Shown here: in pieces, positions 54,139-63,216 of the stretch
How positions within the stretch are numbered: position 1 is the stretch's first letter
Layout of the letters: the number at the start of each line of letters is the position of its first letter
Source: Methylomonas sp. LW13
Lineage (GTDB): Bacteria; Pseudomonadota; Gammaproteobacteria; Methylococcales; Methylomonadaceae
NCBI RefSeq assembly: GCF_016865255.1
Contig: NZ_CP033381.1
Span: 2,604,001 to 2,668,000 of the forward strand
DNA length: 64,000 nt
Direction of reading: 5' to 3'
Translations under genes and position numbers: made by a program
Notes under the pieces: model-generated
Told to the model about the DNA's origin: nothing
The model's database searches: none
What the model saw: the letters and a program-made list of their open reading frames with translations, nothing else

Positions 54139-55158
54139 TTACGGTGCGGCGATTTGGTTGAGTATGCTGTCTATCAAGGTGGGAATAATGTCGTCTTGGC
54201 GATAGCTGTACATCGGATTCAGGAATATCCGGTGCGACATGGTGACGGCGAAAACCGCCTGCAAATCTTCCGGCAACAGGCTGTCGCGATTTTCCAGCCA
54301 GGCCCGGACTTTGGCGGCACGTATCATGTAGCTGACGCCGCGCGGACTGGCACCGGCCTGCAGCAGGTTATCCATGTCCACATCGGCTAAAGCGATGCCG
54401 AATGCGCCGGGATCGGCGGTGGCTTTCCATAAATCCAAGGCGTATTGGCGCAAAGCGGCGCTGGGCTGGATGCTGTCTTGAATCGCCGCCGCCCAGTCGT
54501 TGAGCTCGTAATAAGGTATTTGGCTGGCGGCCATTTCCCCGATCAAGGTATCGACATCGTGGTAACGCGGATTGAACAGCAAATCGTCCAACACCTTGTC
54601 GTCACTGGGTGCGGTGATGTTGATTTCCATAAAGAAGCGGTCGCGAGCGGCCGCCGGCAATTCAAAGGTTTCTTCTTTTTCCACCCGATTGCGATCGGCA
54701 AATACCTGAATGTGCGGTATCCGGTATTCGCGGTTGAACGCGCCGATACTGCGCTCGGCCATCACCCGCAACAGCAGCGAATGCACTTGCGGCCGAGCCC
54801 GGTTGATTTCGTTAAAAAAGAACACCGATAACTGTTCGCCCTGCTTCAACAAAGGGCCGGGATCGACGCAGGGCCGGCCTTCTTGATTTAAATAGGTGTA
54901 ATAGATCAAGTCGGCAGGCATTAAGTCGATGGTGCCTTCGATACGCTGGTAGTGTCCGCCCAGACCTTGGGCGATGGCCCGCAATAAGGTGGTTTTGCCG
55001 ACGCCGACTTGGCCTTCCAGCAACATATGGCCGCGGGCGAATACGGCTATCAGCAGATTTCTTACCGCCGCCTGCTGGCCGACGACGACATGGTTGATTT
55101 GTTGTTCCAACTGCAACGCACTGGCGCGCCAGTCGCTGAGGGTTTGCTTGCTTGTCAT
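54139..55158 (-). CDS. mxaR: MxaR, MoxR-family AAA+ ATPase
   Basis: A 339-residue ATPase. Walker A is EGQVGVGKTTLLRAIA and Walker B is SVFFFNEINRARPQV. The MoxR-specific GTIDLMPADLIYY, sensor-1 region FADRNRVEKEE and sensor 2 ASPRGVSYMIRAAK are present. ATG 55158 is used; the longer frame begins at a non-standard codon. It acts with the MxaS, C and L proteins as a chaperone for methanol dehydrogenase. Confidence 0.93.
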   Translation of the reverse strand: MTSKQTLSDWRASALQLEQQINHVVVGQQAAVRNLLIAVFARGHMLLEGQVGVGKTTLLRAIAQGLGGHYQRIEGTIDLMPADLIYYTYLNQEGRPCVDPGPLLKQGEQLSVFFFNEINRARPQVHSLLLRVMAERSIGAFNREYRIPHIQVFADRNRVEKEETFELPAAARDRFFMEINITAPSDDKVLDDLLFNPRYHDVDTLIGEMAASQIPYYELNDWAAAIQDSIQPSAALRQYALDLWKATADPGAFGIALADVDMDNLLQAGASPRGVSYMIRAAKVRAWLENRDSLLPEDLQAVFAVTMSHRIFLNPMYSYRQDDIIPTLIDSILNQIAAP

Positions 55159-55188
55159 AGCTAATTGAGCGCTGTTGATTAAAGCCAA

Positions 55189-55529
55189 TACCGCAAAAAG
55201 AACTCCGGTGCTCGGTTGCCATGCCGCCGATTGCTGACATACGCGCCGCTGATAACGGGCCGTCGTGATCTAAGCGGCATAGCAACGGCCCGGAGCCGTG
55301 AGGTTTCGTTTAGAAGCTGTTTAAAGGCTACTGCACTCGCGAAGTTCTTAAACAGCTTGCATGGGTTGAGCGTGCCGTTGCCCTGGGCATTCCCTGGTCT
55401 TCGCTTCGGCAGAATAATCTTCGATTCCCTCCGCATCATTAGTTACCGCCATCCCTGGCGGCGTCCTAAGGGTTCTATCCTCGTGGTCACTGTCGGCTTG
55501 CGCACTGCGCATCCCGACCCACCCGTTGC
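55189..55529. other. Long mxaI-mxaR spacer
   Basis: A 340-base gap with no gene, dividing the structural genes (F, J, G, I) from the accessory genes (R to L). It contains the hairpin annotated separately at 55314-55358 and could hold an internal promoter, though no consensus was recognised. Confidence 0.5.
55314..55358 (-). terminator. Hairpin downstream of mxaI, possible partial terminator
   Basis: A perfect 11-base inverted repeat, AAGCTGTTTAA (55314-55324) and TTAAACAGCTT (55348-55358), with a 23-base loop lies after mxaI on the minus strand. There is no T-run. It could attenuate readthrough or protect the 3' end of an mxaFJGI transcript. Confidence 0.5.
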
Positions 55530-55811
55530 TTATTGGCCTTCGACGTCGTAAACAAACTTGCCGGTTTTCGCCAGCACTTCAGTACGTTTGGCGTTGCGGG
55601 CTTCCATTTCCTTGATCGATTGCGCTTGTTTGTTCAGCTCGTTGGGATCGTGTTTCGGGTCGTATTTGCTGCCCGCCACTTGCGCCGGATAACCCGGTTT
55701 CGGTTCCCAGCAGTTGCCGGCTTCTTTGCATTTGGTGCCGTCGTAGGCTTTTGCCGCGCCGGACAGGCCAAAAGCCAGCAGTACCGCGCCTAACATTACT
55801 AATTTGTTCAT
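55530..55811 (-). CDS. mxaI: Methanol dehydrogenase small (beta) subunit
   Basis: A 93-residue precursor with a signal peptide (KLVMLGAVLLAFGLSGAAKA). The mature chain starts YDGTKCKEAGNCWEPKPGYP, has the two Cys of the beta subunit's disulfide, and a long Lys/Glu-rich helix (QSIKEMEARNAKRTEVLAK) that wraps around MxaF. MxaI occurs only with calcium-type MxaF, not with lanthanide XoxF. It is separated from mxaG by a 158-base palindromic spacer. Confidence 0.97.
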   Translation of the reverse strand: MNKLVMLGAVLLAFGLSGAAKAYDGTKCKEAGNCWEPKPGYPAQVAGSKYDPKHDPNELNKQAQSIKEMEARNAKRTEVLAKTGKFVYDVEGQ

Positions 55812-55839
55812 GTTGATCTCCTAATAAATTGTTGGATAA

Positions 55840-55966
55840 CCCTCACCCTGCCCTCTCCCCTGGGGAGAGGGTTCAATACCTACTTCCAAGGCAAACTCAA
55901 GCCGCCTGGAGTTAGCTGTATAGTGGCTTTATGCCCTCTCCCTCCGGGAGAGGGCTAGGGTGAGGG
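55840..55966. repeat. Paired palindromic (BIME-like) repeats between mxaG and mxaI
   Basis: Two hairpins, CCCTCTCC-CCTGG-GGAGAGGG (55851-55871) and CCCTCTCC-CTCC-GGGAGAGGG (55934-55955), are flanked by CCCTCACCCT at 55840 and its complement AGGGTGAGGG at 55957-55966. Together they form one large inverted repeat, the standard shape of a bacterial interspersed mosaic element. They may stabilise the upstream mxaFJG mRNA. Confidence 0.8.
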
Positions 55967-55969
55967 CGT

Positions 55970-56446
55970 TTATTTCAACCACTCGGCTTTCTTCGGATCG
56001 CCTTTGTAAATGCTGCGCAAGAAAGCCATGATGTGCAGCATGTCGTCGGTGCTGAAGTTGACGTATTGCGGGCCCATCATGCCGTTGGCACCGCCGAACA
56101 GGATTTCGAACAAGCCCTGGTCGCTCAGGCCGCGCGGATAAGTCCAGTAGTCGTCGGCCAAACCGGGGCCAAGCTTGCCTTCCGCTTCATGGCCGTGGCA
56201 GCCCGAGCAACCGGTCATGTACAAGCTCTCGCCTTTCTTGGCTGCCTCGGCATCGCCGTTGTAAGGGTTTTTGCCGGTTTGCATAAATTGCTTGAATTTG
56301 TCGGTGTTACCGCCTTTTTTGGCAAAACTCAAATCCAGCGCTTCCCCGGTCAAGGCATGGCGCAGGGTGATGTCGGCCTGGACAGCACTTGCCGCCAGCG
56401 CTGACATTGACAGCACGGCGCCAGTCAAAAATGTTTTCAATTTCAT
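55970..56446 (-). CDS. mxaG: Cytochrome cL, electron acceptor of methanol dehydrogenase
   Basis: A 158-residue class I c-type cytochrome with a signal peptide (VLSMSALAASAVQA). The haem site is TGCSGCHGHEAEGKLGPG (CxxCH), and the likely axial Met is in GGANGMMGPQYVNF. The order F-J-G-I identifies it as the specific acceptor cytochrome cL in the periplasm. It lies 14 bases after mxaJ. Confidence 0.95.
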   Translation of the reverse strand: MKLKTFLTGAVLSMSALAASAVQADITLRHALTGEALDLSFAKKGGNTDKFKQFMQTGKNPYNGDAEAAKKGESLYMTGCSGCHGHEAEGKLGPGLADDYWTYPRGLSDQGLFEILFGGANGMMGPQYVNFSTDDMLHIMAFLRSIYKGDPKKAEWLK

Positions 56447-56460
56447 TCAAGGTTTCCTGT

Positions 56461-57303
56461 TTAGTTCATGGACACGGCGGTTTCAGGTTGATCCAGCAAC
56501 GGAATGCCTTCCGCTTCCAGCAACGCTTCGATATTGTCCTGCCCGTCTTTGATGATTTTGTTCAATTGCCCCAGCAAAGCGCTGTCGTTCTTACGCACGC
56601 CAATGGAAGTGCTGTAATGCAAACCCACTTTTTCGCCGTCGGCGCGCTTGGCGTTGTCCGGAATGACCGTCATCGTCAGCGGCGTGGCCGATGTCTTCAC
56701 GTAGCGGGCCGCGGCGGGTCCCCACAAGATGGCGATTTCCGCTTTGCCGGAAGCAACTTCGTTGACCAATTTGTCGTTGTCGTACTTGACGTACTGGTTA
56801 CGTTTGGACTTGAAGCCGGCCAACTCTTGTTGGTAATTGAACATATCGTTGTAACGGCCGATAGCCCGCAGCATGGTTTCGGCTGGAGAGCCCGGTGCGA
56901 AAGCAATCCGCTGGGCTTGCTTCAAGGCCGGGCTATCCCAGTTCTGCAAGTCCAACCCATCTTTTTCGCGGCTGATAAACACGTAGCCGGACCGGTAGTA
57001 AGGTGCCGTGGTCAACAAACGCGGGTCGCCGGCATCGACGCCCATTACCACGTCGCACAAGCCTTTATCCAGGTAATCGCGGATAAAGTAGCGCGGATCT
57101 GTCCAGCTGACGGTTTCCAATTTGCGGCCCAGTTGTTCGGCCACATACTGCGCCAATTTGTTTTCAAAGCCTTCGCCGTTTTTATTGGAGTAAGGCATTT
57201 CGTTTTCAGCCGTGCAGACTTTTAAAACCGGCTGTTCGGCTTGAACTGTGGAAAAACCAAAGCCCAATGCCAACGCAGCCACAATGCGTGTGCTTGTTTT
57301 CAT
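56461..57303 (-). CDS. mxaJ: MxaJ, periplasmic solute-binding-like accessory protein
   Basis: A 280-residue type 3 solute-binding-fold protein. ATG 57303 gives a clean signal peptide (IVAALALGFGFSTVQA). The body has TAENEMPYSNKNGEGFENKLA, then DYLDKGLCDVVMGVDAGDPR and ASGKAEIAILWGPAAAR. MxaJ is required for active methanol dehydrogenase in methylotrophs. A strong hairpin cluster separates it from mxaF. Confidence 0.94.
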   Translation of the reverse strand: MKTSTRIVAALALGFGFSTVQAEQPVLKVCTAENEMPYSNKNGEGFENKLAQYVAEQLGRKLETVSWTDPRYFIRDYLDKGLCDVVMGVDAGDPRLLTTAPYYRSGYVFISREKDGLDLQNWDSPALKQAQRIAFAPGSPAETMLRAIGRYNDMFNYQQELAGFKSKRNQYVKYDNDKLVNEVASGKAEIAILWGPAAARYVKTSATPLTMTVIPDNAKRADGEKVGLHYSTSIGVRKNDSALLGQLNKIIKDGQDNIEALLEAEGIPLLDQPETAVSMN

Positions 57304-57336
57304 AGTGATTCTAGGAATTAAGTAGACTCGTTGCCT

Positions 57337-57436
57337 CGTTCCCACGCGCTGCGCGGGAACGCCTTAGTAGCCGCGCTGCGGCAGATCATCGCCACCGCAG
57401 CGCGGTTAACCTGAATTCCCACGCAGCGCGTGGGAA
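57337..57436. repeat. Three hairpins in the mxaF-mxaJ gap
   Basis: There are three palindromes in 100 bases: CGTTCCC...GGGAACG (57337-57362), an 11-base perfect stem CCGCGCTGCGG / CCGCAGCGCGG (57371-57381 and 57395-57405), and TTCCCACGC / GCGTGGGAA (57416-57436). The outer two belong to the same family as 4618-4642. They lie just after mxaF and could protect its mRNA. Confidence 0.8.
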
Positions 57437-57449
57437 CCAGGAAAGCTTT

Positions 57450-59258
57450 CTACAACGCGAACACCATCACGCCGCCGCCCATTTGGGTGTAGTGCGCCAA
57501 CTCTTTAAACGCACCCACTGCACCCAGACCGGCAGTCGGATCGGCCAAGTCGAATACCAGACCTACGCCAGGCCAGCCGCCGACACCGTAATAAATCGCA
57601 ACGTACTGTTTGTTGTTGTGTTTATAAGTGATCGGATGGCCGATGACGCCGGAAGGCAGCTTAAACTTCCACAGCTCTTCGCCGGTTTTGGAATGACGGG
57701 CTTTGATGTAGCCGTCCAAAGTGCCGTAGAACACCAAGTCGCCGGCTGTGGCTGTGGTACCGCCCCAGACCGCGAATTTCTCCTGAACTTCCCATTCCAT
57801 TTTGCCGGTGACGGCATTCATGGCTTTGACTTGACCCAAAGTGCCTTTCGGACCCGGATACATGTTCAAGGTCGCGCCGACGAAGAACTGGCCGGCCCGG
57901 TAAGGCAGCATGAACGGTTCCCAGTCCATGCAGATATGGTTGGTGCCCATGAAGAACAGTTTCTTATTCGGATCGTAAGACTCGATACCTTGGTTGTGGT
58001 AACCCATCGCCGACGGGCAGATACCGGTGGCTTGGTGGTCCATGTGTGTCGAATATTCCGGATCGCGGATCGGCAGACCGGTTTTCAGATCGACTTTTTT
58101 CACCCAGTTGACGGTGTCGTCGATTTTGAAGGCATTGACCAAGCTGCCGTTTTCGCGGTTCAAGGTATACACCAAACCGTTGCGGTCCGGATGCGTCAGC
58201 AGTTTGGTCATTTTGCCGTCGACCATTTGCTCGGACAGACCCATGTAGTTAACGCCGGCGTAGTCCCACTCGTCGTGCGGGGTTTTTTGGTAACCAAATT
58301 TGGCTTCACCGGTATTGACGTCGCGGCCCCAGATGGTCATGGTCCATTTGTTGTCGCCGGGACGCATGGTTTCGTTCCAAGGTGCTGGGTTGCCGGAACC
58401 GTAGTACAACATTTCCAGGTCGCTGTCATAGGCATACCAACCCCAGTTGGTGCCACCGCCGATTTTCCAGGCGTCGCCTTCCCAGGTTTTCAGACCCAAA
58501 CCGAACTGACCGTAATGCGGGTTAGCGCTGTTGAAGTCTTTGGATAATTTGATGTCTTCATCCGGACCGGTGGCGTAAACGCGCCAGGCTTGCTTGCCAT
58601 CCTTGATGTTATAAGCGGTGGCGTAACCGCGCACCCCCAACTCGGCACCGGAGGTGCCGACGATGACTTTGTCTTTCACCACGAACGGGGCGACGGTCAA
58701 CGTCGAACCCATGGCGATGTCGGAGTTTTCCATTTTCCATAGTACTTCGCCGGTCTTGGCGTTAATCGCCACCACATGGCCATCCAGCTGGTTTAAGAAA
58801 ATAGTAGCAGGGTAATCTTTGCCGGCCGGCGCATAGGCCAAGCCCCGATTGACCACGTCACAGCAGGCTACCGCGCGAGCCGCCGGATTTTGCTTGGGCT
58901 TGAACTGCCAGAGGATTTTATCGGGCTCATCCAGGCTGATGGCGAAGACGTTGTTAGGATATGGCGTATGGACGTACATAATGCCATCAACAACCAGAGG
59001 CCCACCTTCATGACCGTTGAGCACGCCCGTGGAAAACGACCACGCCACTTTCAGATTTTTGACGTTGTTGGCGTTGATGTCGATCATTTCGCTGAAATGA
59101 GTCGAACCGTAATCCTTGGTCTGCATCACCCAGTTGGTGTTTTGCTTGGCTAGTTGTTCCAGTTCTTTATTCGCTTGCGCCGATGACGACACGGCCAAGG
59201 CCGCAGCCGTGACTAAGGCCGTGGTCGATACCTGCTTGGCAAACCGTGAAATTTGCAT
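57450..59258 (-). CDS. mxaF: Methanol dehydrogenase large (alpha) subunit, calcium type
   Basis: A 602-residue PQQ enzyme oxidising methanol to formaldehyde in the periplasm. The signal peptide ends at about residue 29 (LAVSSSAQA). Vicinal cysteines at 132-133 ([12 protein letters not shown]) correspond to mature Cys103-Cys104. The active-site block [10 protein letters not shown] has the catalytic Asp, with Ala two residues later. XoxF enzymes have Asp there to bind lanthanide, so this is the calcium form. Repeated Trp docking motifs of the eight-bladed propeller are visible. AGGAGG precedes ATG 59258. Confidence 0.98.
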   Translation of the reverse strand: MQISRFAKQVSTTALVTAAALAVSSSAQANKELEQLAKQNTNWVMQTKDYGSTHFSEMIDINANNVKNLKVAWSFSTGVLNGHEGGPLVVDGIMYVHTPYPNNVFAISLDEPDKILWQFKPKQNPAARAVACCDVVNRGLAYAPAGKDYPATIFLNQLDGHVVAINAKTGEVLWKMENSDIAMGSTLTVAPFVVKDKVIVGTSGAELGVRGYATAYNIKDGKQAWRVYATGPDEDIKLSKDFNSANPHYGQFGLGLKTWEGDAWKIGGGTNWGWYAYDSDLEMLYYGSGNPAPWNETMRPGDNKWTMTIWGRDVNTGEAKFGYQKTPHDEWDYAGVNYMGLSEQMVDGKMTKLLTHPDRNGLVYTLNRENGSLVNAFKIDDTVNWVKKVDLKTGLPIRDPEYSTHMDHQATGICPSAMGYHNQGIESYDPNKKLFFMGTNHICMDWEPFMLPYRAGQFFVGATLNMYPGPKGTLGQVKAMNAVTGKMEWEVQEKFAVWGGTTATAGDLVFYGTLDGYIKARHSKTGEELWKFKLPSGVIGHPITYKHNNKQYVAIYYGVGGWPGVGLVFDLADPTAGLGAVGAFKELAHYTQMGGGVMVFAL

Positions 59259-59764
59259 GAATCCTCCTATGTTGTTTATTAGGTTGCATGGCCCGGCAAA
59301 TCGGTTGGTTAGGGGAGCCTTCCGTTAAAAGCGGATAACGCCATCGGCATTTCCGGGCAAAATCAATCACACGCTGCGCTTAATTTTGGCGTCCATCCGT
59401 GACGCGAGATTTTGCTTTGCGGCAGAAATCTCCTTCACTTTTCACATCAGCAATCTCAATCAAGTCGCACACAATATTGACTTAGACCTACCGGGCCATG
59501 CTGGCGCAAATGGTAAAGAAGGCGGCCTATCGGGCGTTACGGAATAATCCATAAATAGCCTGGGAATTCCGCGAAAAAAGTCATGGAAGTTTTCCCGGTC
59601 GCACGCAGCCGCACGCCGCGGCAAAACGGGAAAAGCTCCCATGGTTTCCCGGCATAAAAATCGGCATCATGGCGGGGCAAGAAGCGCCAGCTAGGGATAG
59701 CACCGGTTCTGCCGGGGGCGTTTCTTGCTCATCCACACCAAAAACCAATCAGGACACGTAGTTA
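59259..59764. promoter_or_regulatory. Divergent mxaF-mxaB control region
   Basis: 506 bases holding the promoters of mxaF (minus) and mxaB (plus). An imperfect long inverted repeat spans 59581-59597 (TCATGGAAGTTTTCCCG) and 59627-59644 (CGGGAAAAGCTCCCATGG), with another TTTCCCGG just after. It is a candidate regulator site. No certain -35/-10 pair was identified. Confidence 0.5.
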
Positions 59765-60436
59765 GTGGCGAATAAAATCAGCGTTTTATTAGTAGACGAC
59801 CATGCAGTGGTCAGAGCCGGATACAAGACTTATTTATCCTTGTCGGAACGAATAGGCGCCGTCTATGAAGCCGATAGGGGCGAGACCGCTTGCCAGGTAT
59901 ATGACAAGCAGACGCCGGATGTGGTGGTGATGGATTTATCCATGCCCGGTCTGGGCGGTTTGGAATCGGTGCGGCGCTTATTGGTTCGCTATCCCAGTTG
60001 CAAGATATTGGTATTTTCGATTCATAACGAACTGGTCTACGTCACCCGCGCGATCAAGGCCGGCGCCAAAGGTTACATCACCAAAAATAATGAGCCGGAC
60101 ACGCTGGTGACCGCAGTCTGCACGCTAGCGGAAGGCGGCACGTATATCGAACCCGCTTTGGCACAGCAATTGGCGGTGAATATGGCTATCGGCCAGGATG
60201 AGGCATATAAAGTTAAATCGCTGTCGCCGCGCGAATTCGACATTTTTTGCCTGCTGGCCAATGGTTTGAGTACCCGTCAAGCAGCGGAAAAATTATGTTT
60301 GAGCTACAAAACCGTCTGCAACCACAGTACGGCGATCAAAGAAAAATTAAACGTCAAAACCATGTCGGAATTGACACTGCTGGCTGGTCGCCAGGGTATT
60401 ATCAATACCGGCAGCGAACTGTATGAGCACAGCTAG
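59765..60436 (+). CDS. mxaB: NarL/FixJ-type response regulator, MxaB-like
   Basis: A 223-residue regulator. The receiver has VLLVDDHAVVRAGY, Asp in VVVMDLSMPGLGG and Lys in GYITKNNEPD. The LuxR-type helix-turn-helix is SLSPREFDIFCLLANGLSTRQAAEKL. The start is GTG 59765 with AGGA at 59751. Position and orientation, divergent from mxaF, match the orphan regulator MxaB. In type I methanotrophs MxaB activates mxa and is involved in the lanthanide switch. No kinase is adjacent. Confidence 0.88.
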   Translation: MANKISVLLVDDHAVVRAGYKTYLSLSERIGAVYEADRGETACQVYDKQTPDVVVMDLSMPGLGGLESVRRLLVRYPSCKILVFSIHNELVYVTRAIKAGAKGYITKNNEPDTLVTAVCTLAEGGTYIEPALAQQLAVNMAIGQDEAYKVKSLSPREFDIFCLLANGLSTRQAAEKLCLSYKTVCNHSTAIKEKLNVKTMSELTLLAGRQGIINTGSELYEHS

Positions 60437-60875
60437 CGCGGAACACCCCCTTCCCTATTAACCAGGCCCTATTTATCCCTGGCATGCCGTTCGGGCTGAG
60501 CGAGTCGAAGCCTAGGCCTGTGCGCGCTTCGATAGACTCAGAGCTAACCGGTTTAACAACGCTGTTAATGGGCGCTTGCGACCGGAACTCCCGGTTGTAA
60601 GCCTGCAAATCCCTCTCCCAAGCAACTGGCTCAAGACGCCCGATTAAAGCCTTCCCGGTCTAAAAGCTGCGCCAGTCTTAATCATTACTTCATTATATTT
60701 TCATCTTCAATTCATGTTGAATGGTTATTGTGCCGACTGAATAACCTTATTAAAAAAAGCAATAAAGCATCATCGAGAAGCGACGCGGTATCGGATGTTG
60801 GCCGTTTGCTTCCATTCATATGGGCAATTCATTAACGATTACCCATCCGATCAAAACGTATTCATGGGAGATATT
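60437..60875. other. Intergenic region with one palindromic repeat
   Basis: About 440 bases. A repeat around 60487-60541 pairs CTGAGCGAGTCGAAGC with GCTTCGATAGACTCAG, a common interspersed type. The last 200 bases are AT-rich and probably hold the promoter of the multihaem cytochrome. No gene is supported. Confidence 0.5.
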
Positions 60876-63077
60876 ATGAATGCACGTCTATTTATATTTC
60901 AGTTTCTGCTGATTTTTCTGGGTGTATGCGAATTTGGTAGCGTCCAGGCGCTTGAACTCAAACCTAATTCCGTCGAAATCTTCGTAGGTGAACTAGCCAA
61001 GATTGCGGTCACAAAATCATCAGGAAGCATCAGTGTAAAATCCAGTAATACCAGTGTGGCGACAGTCACTTACGCCAGCGGTATCGCTAGCATCAAGGGT
61101 GTAAAAGCCGGCTCTACGACGGTCACGGTGAGAGATCGTAAGAGCTCGAAGCGCGTGGAAGTCAAAGTCATCAGCGCCCCTTCTCCCGTCTTGACGATTT
61201 CGCCGGCCGTATTGGCGGTCAATGTGGGCGGCACTGCCACCGTCACGGTCACTAACGCCTCCGGCACAGTAAACATTCAATCGTCGGACAACTCAATTGC
61301 CAGCGTCGGCTATGCCAATAATCTCGCTACCATAAAAGGTCTTAAAGCCGGCTCGGCCACGGTGACCATCCGCGACAGCAAGACGTCCAAAACGGTCGCG
61401 GTGACGGTCTTAAATACCACGGCTGTCGGCGAATACACCCTGCTCGCCTGGAACGACTTAGGCATGCATTGCATGGACGGCCTGGATTTTTCCGTGTTCG
61501 CCATCTTGCCGCCCTACAACACTTTGCATGCGCAATTGAAAGACAAAAACGGCAAGCTGGTCAGCAGCAACGTGTTGCTGACTTATGAAGCGGTCGTCGA
61601 CAGTAGCGGCTCTATCAATACCAGCAGCGCCAACAAAACCAATTTCTGGTCTTGGGTCGGTGAGTTGGTAGGCTTGAATCCGGCACCGGATGTCGGGGTT
61701 AACCTGGATGGACTCGCCAGCGGAAACCCCATGCCCGGCAATAAAACGCCATCCCTAACACCCGCGCCGATGACCTACAACACAGCGTTCGGCTGGTTCG
61801 AGGCCGAGGGTATTCCGGTGACGCCCTTCGACGACAAAGGTAACAAGAACTTCTATCCCACCGTTAAGGTCGTGGCTAAGGATGCGCTGAGCGGTAAGGT
61901 TCTGGCTAGCGCCACCACCGTGTTGCCGGTCAGCGACGAGATGACTTGCAAAGGCTGCCACGCATCCACTGACACCAATAACAATGCCGCACAAACTGCC
62001 GCCAAACCGGTGACGGGCTGGGTGTTCGATGCCGACCCTGACAAAGACTGGAAGCGTAACATTCTGCGTCTGCATGATGAAAAACAGGCCGCCAATCCAT
62101 TATTCAAGGATGCGCTGACCACATTGAATAGCAAAGGTTACAAATCAACAGGCTTACTGGCGACGGCCGATGCTGGGCAACCGGTTCTTTGCGTGGCGTG
62201 CCATGCCAGCAATGCCTATTTCGATAAGGAAAACAAGACCACGGTGATGGGCGGCATGACCGGCATTGCGCCATTCACCCAGTCCTTGCATTTAAAACAT
62301 GCCGATGTAAAAGACCCTGCCACCCAGTTAACCCTGGATAGTCTGGACAACCGCAGCGCTTGTTACCAATGTCATCCGGGATCGGTAACGCAATGTCTGC
62401 GCGGAGCAATGTCCACCGCCACCGACGCCAGCGGCGACCCGTCTATCAGTTGCCAAAGCTGTCACGGCAATATGAAAGCGGTCGGTAGTGCCACTCGGCA
62501 AGGCTGGTTCAACGAGCCGACCTGCGAGTCTTGCCACAATAGCGCCGCGCCCGGCAAACGCGCGATTTCAGGCATCGACGCCACCGGTAAAGCGATTGTG
62601 CCAACAGATCATACCTTTGCCACCAATGCCAATACGCCGGTTCCCGGATTGAACTTGTACCGCTTCAGTAAAGGACACGGCGGCTTGCAATGCGAGGCTT
62701 GTCACGGTGCGACACACGCGGAGTATCCCTCCACACATGCTGACGAAAACCTGCAAAGCATCGCCGTGCAAGGACACGCCGGTACGGTAGCCGAATGTAA
62801 GGCTTGCCATACCACGGTGCCGAATACGGTAAACGGCGGCCCGCACGGCATGCATACCACCGGTGACGCCTGGGTTAAGCAACACGAAGACGCCAATAAA
62901 AACGGCACAGCCACTACGCCAAGCTGTAGCTATTGCCACGGTACGACCAGCGCCGGCACTCCCTTGAGTGCGGTAAAGGTTGCGAAAACCATTGATGCCG
63001 ATGAGTTTGGTATTAAGAATTGGCCGGCGGGTTATCAAGTGAGTTGTTTTAGCTGCCACAACGGACCCAATCCGTAA
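60876..63077 (+). CDS. Secreted nine-haem c-type cytochrome with two bacterial Ig-like domains
   Basis: A 733-residue protein. ATG 60876, preceded by GGGAG, opens a signal peptide (LFIFQFLLIFLGVCEFG). Two Big_2-like domains follow (about 28-105 and 108-185), each with the VKAGSTTVTVRD or LKAGSATVTIRD pattern. From about residue 358 there are nine CxxCH motifs: CKGCH, CVACH, CYQCH, CQSCH, CESCH, CEACH, CKACH, CSYCH and CFSCH. The middle region (WNDLGMHCMDGLDFSVFA) is not a known domain to me. Ig-like domains suggest cell-surface exposure. Electron transfer outside the cell, or to a surface oxidase, is inference. A strong terminator follows. Confidence 0.92.
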   Translation: MNARLFIFQFLLIFLGVCEFGSVQALELKPNSVEIFVGELAKIAVTKSSGSISVKSSNTSVATVTYASGIASIKGVKAGSTTVTVRDRKSSKRVEVKVISAPSPVLTISPAVLAVNVGGTATVTVTNASGTVNIQSSDNSIASVGYANNLATIKGLKAGSATVTIRDSKTSKTVAVTVLNTTAVGEYTLLAWNDLGMHCMDGLDFSVFAILPPYNTLHAQLKDKNGKLVSSNVLLTYEAVVDSSGSINTSSANKTNFWSWVGELVGLNPAPDVGVNLDGLASGNPMPGNKTPSLTPAPMTYNTAFGWFEAEGIPVTPFDDKGNKNFYPTVKVVAKDALSGKVLASATTVLPVSDEMTCKGCHASTDTNNNAAQTAAKPVTGWVFDADPDKDWKRNILRLHDEKQAANPLFKDALTTLNSKGYKSTGLLATADAGQPVLCVACHASNAYFDKENKTTVMGGMTGIAPFTQSLHLKHADVKDPATQLTLDSLDNRSACYQCHPGSVTQCLRGAMSTATDASGDPSISCQSCHGNMKAVGSATRQGWFNEPTCESCHNSAAPGKRAISGIDATGKAIVPTDHTFATNANTPVPGLNLYRFSKGHGGLQCEACHGATHAEYPSTHADENLQSIAVQGHAGTVAECKACHTTVPNTVNGGPHGMHTTGDAWVKQHEDANKNGTATTPSCSYCHGTTSAGTPLSAVKVAKTIDADEFGIKNWPAGYQVSCFSCHNGPNP

Positions 63078-63092
63078 AACCTCAGACAACAG

Positions 63093-63118
63093 ATCGCCCC
63101 GCAAGGGGCGATTTTTTT
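63093..63118 (+). terminator. Intrinsic terminator of the multihaem cytochrome gene
   Basis: A perfect 8-base stem, ATCGCCCC / GGGGCGAT, with a GCAA tetraloop is followed by seven T. It lies 15 bases after the stop codon. Confidence 0.95.
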
Positions 63119-63216
63119 GTGGGTTGACTCCGCTCACTACAGGAGACGATTGAAATTCACATACAAAGGTCCCTGGCTCTGTCACTCCCACGTAAGCAGG
63201 AATGACGACATAAAAC

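Noticed and set aside
55812-55969. CRISPR-like repetition
   Set aside because: There are only two palindromic units in inverted orientation and no regular spacers. They are BIME-type repeats.
57483-58547. 354-codon plus-strand frame
   Set aside because: It is antisense to mxaF and His/Val/Arg-rich shadow sequence. mxaF is certain.
57450-59258. XoxF (lanthanide) identity for the methanol dehydrogenase
   Set aside because: The residue two after the catalytic Asp is Ala (EWDYAGVN) where XoxF has Asp. mxaI is also present in the same operon.
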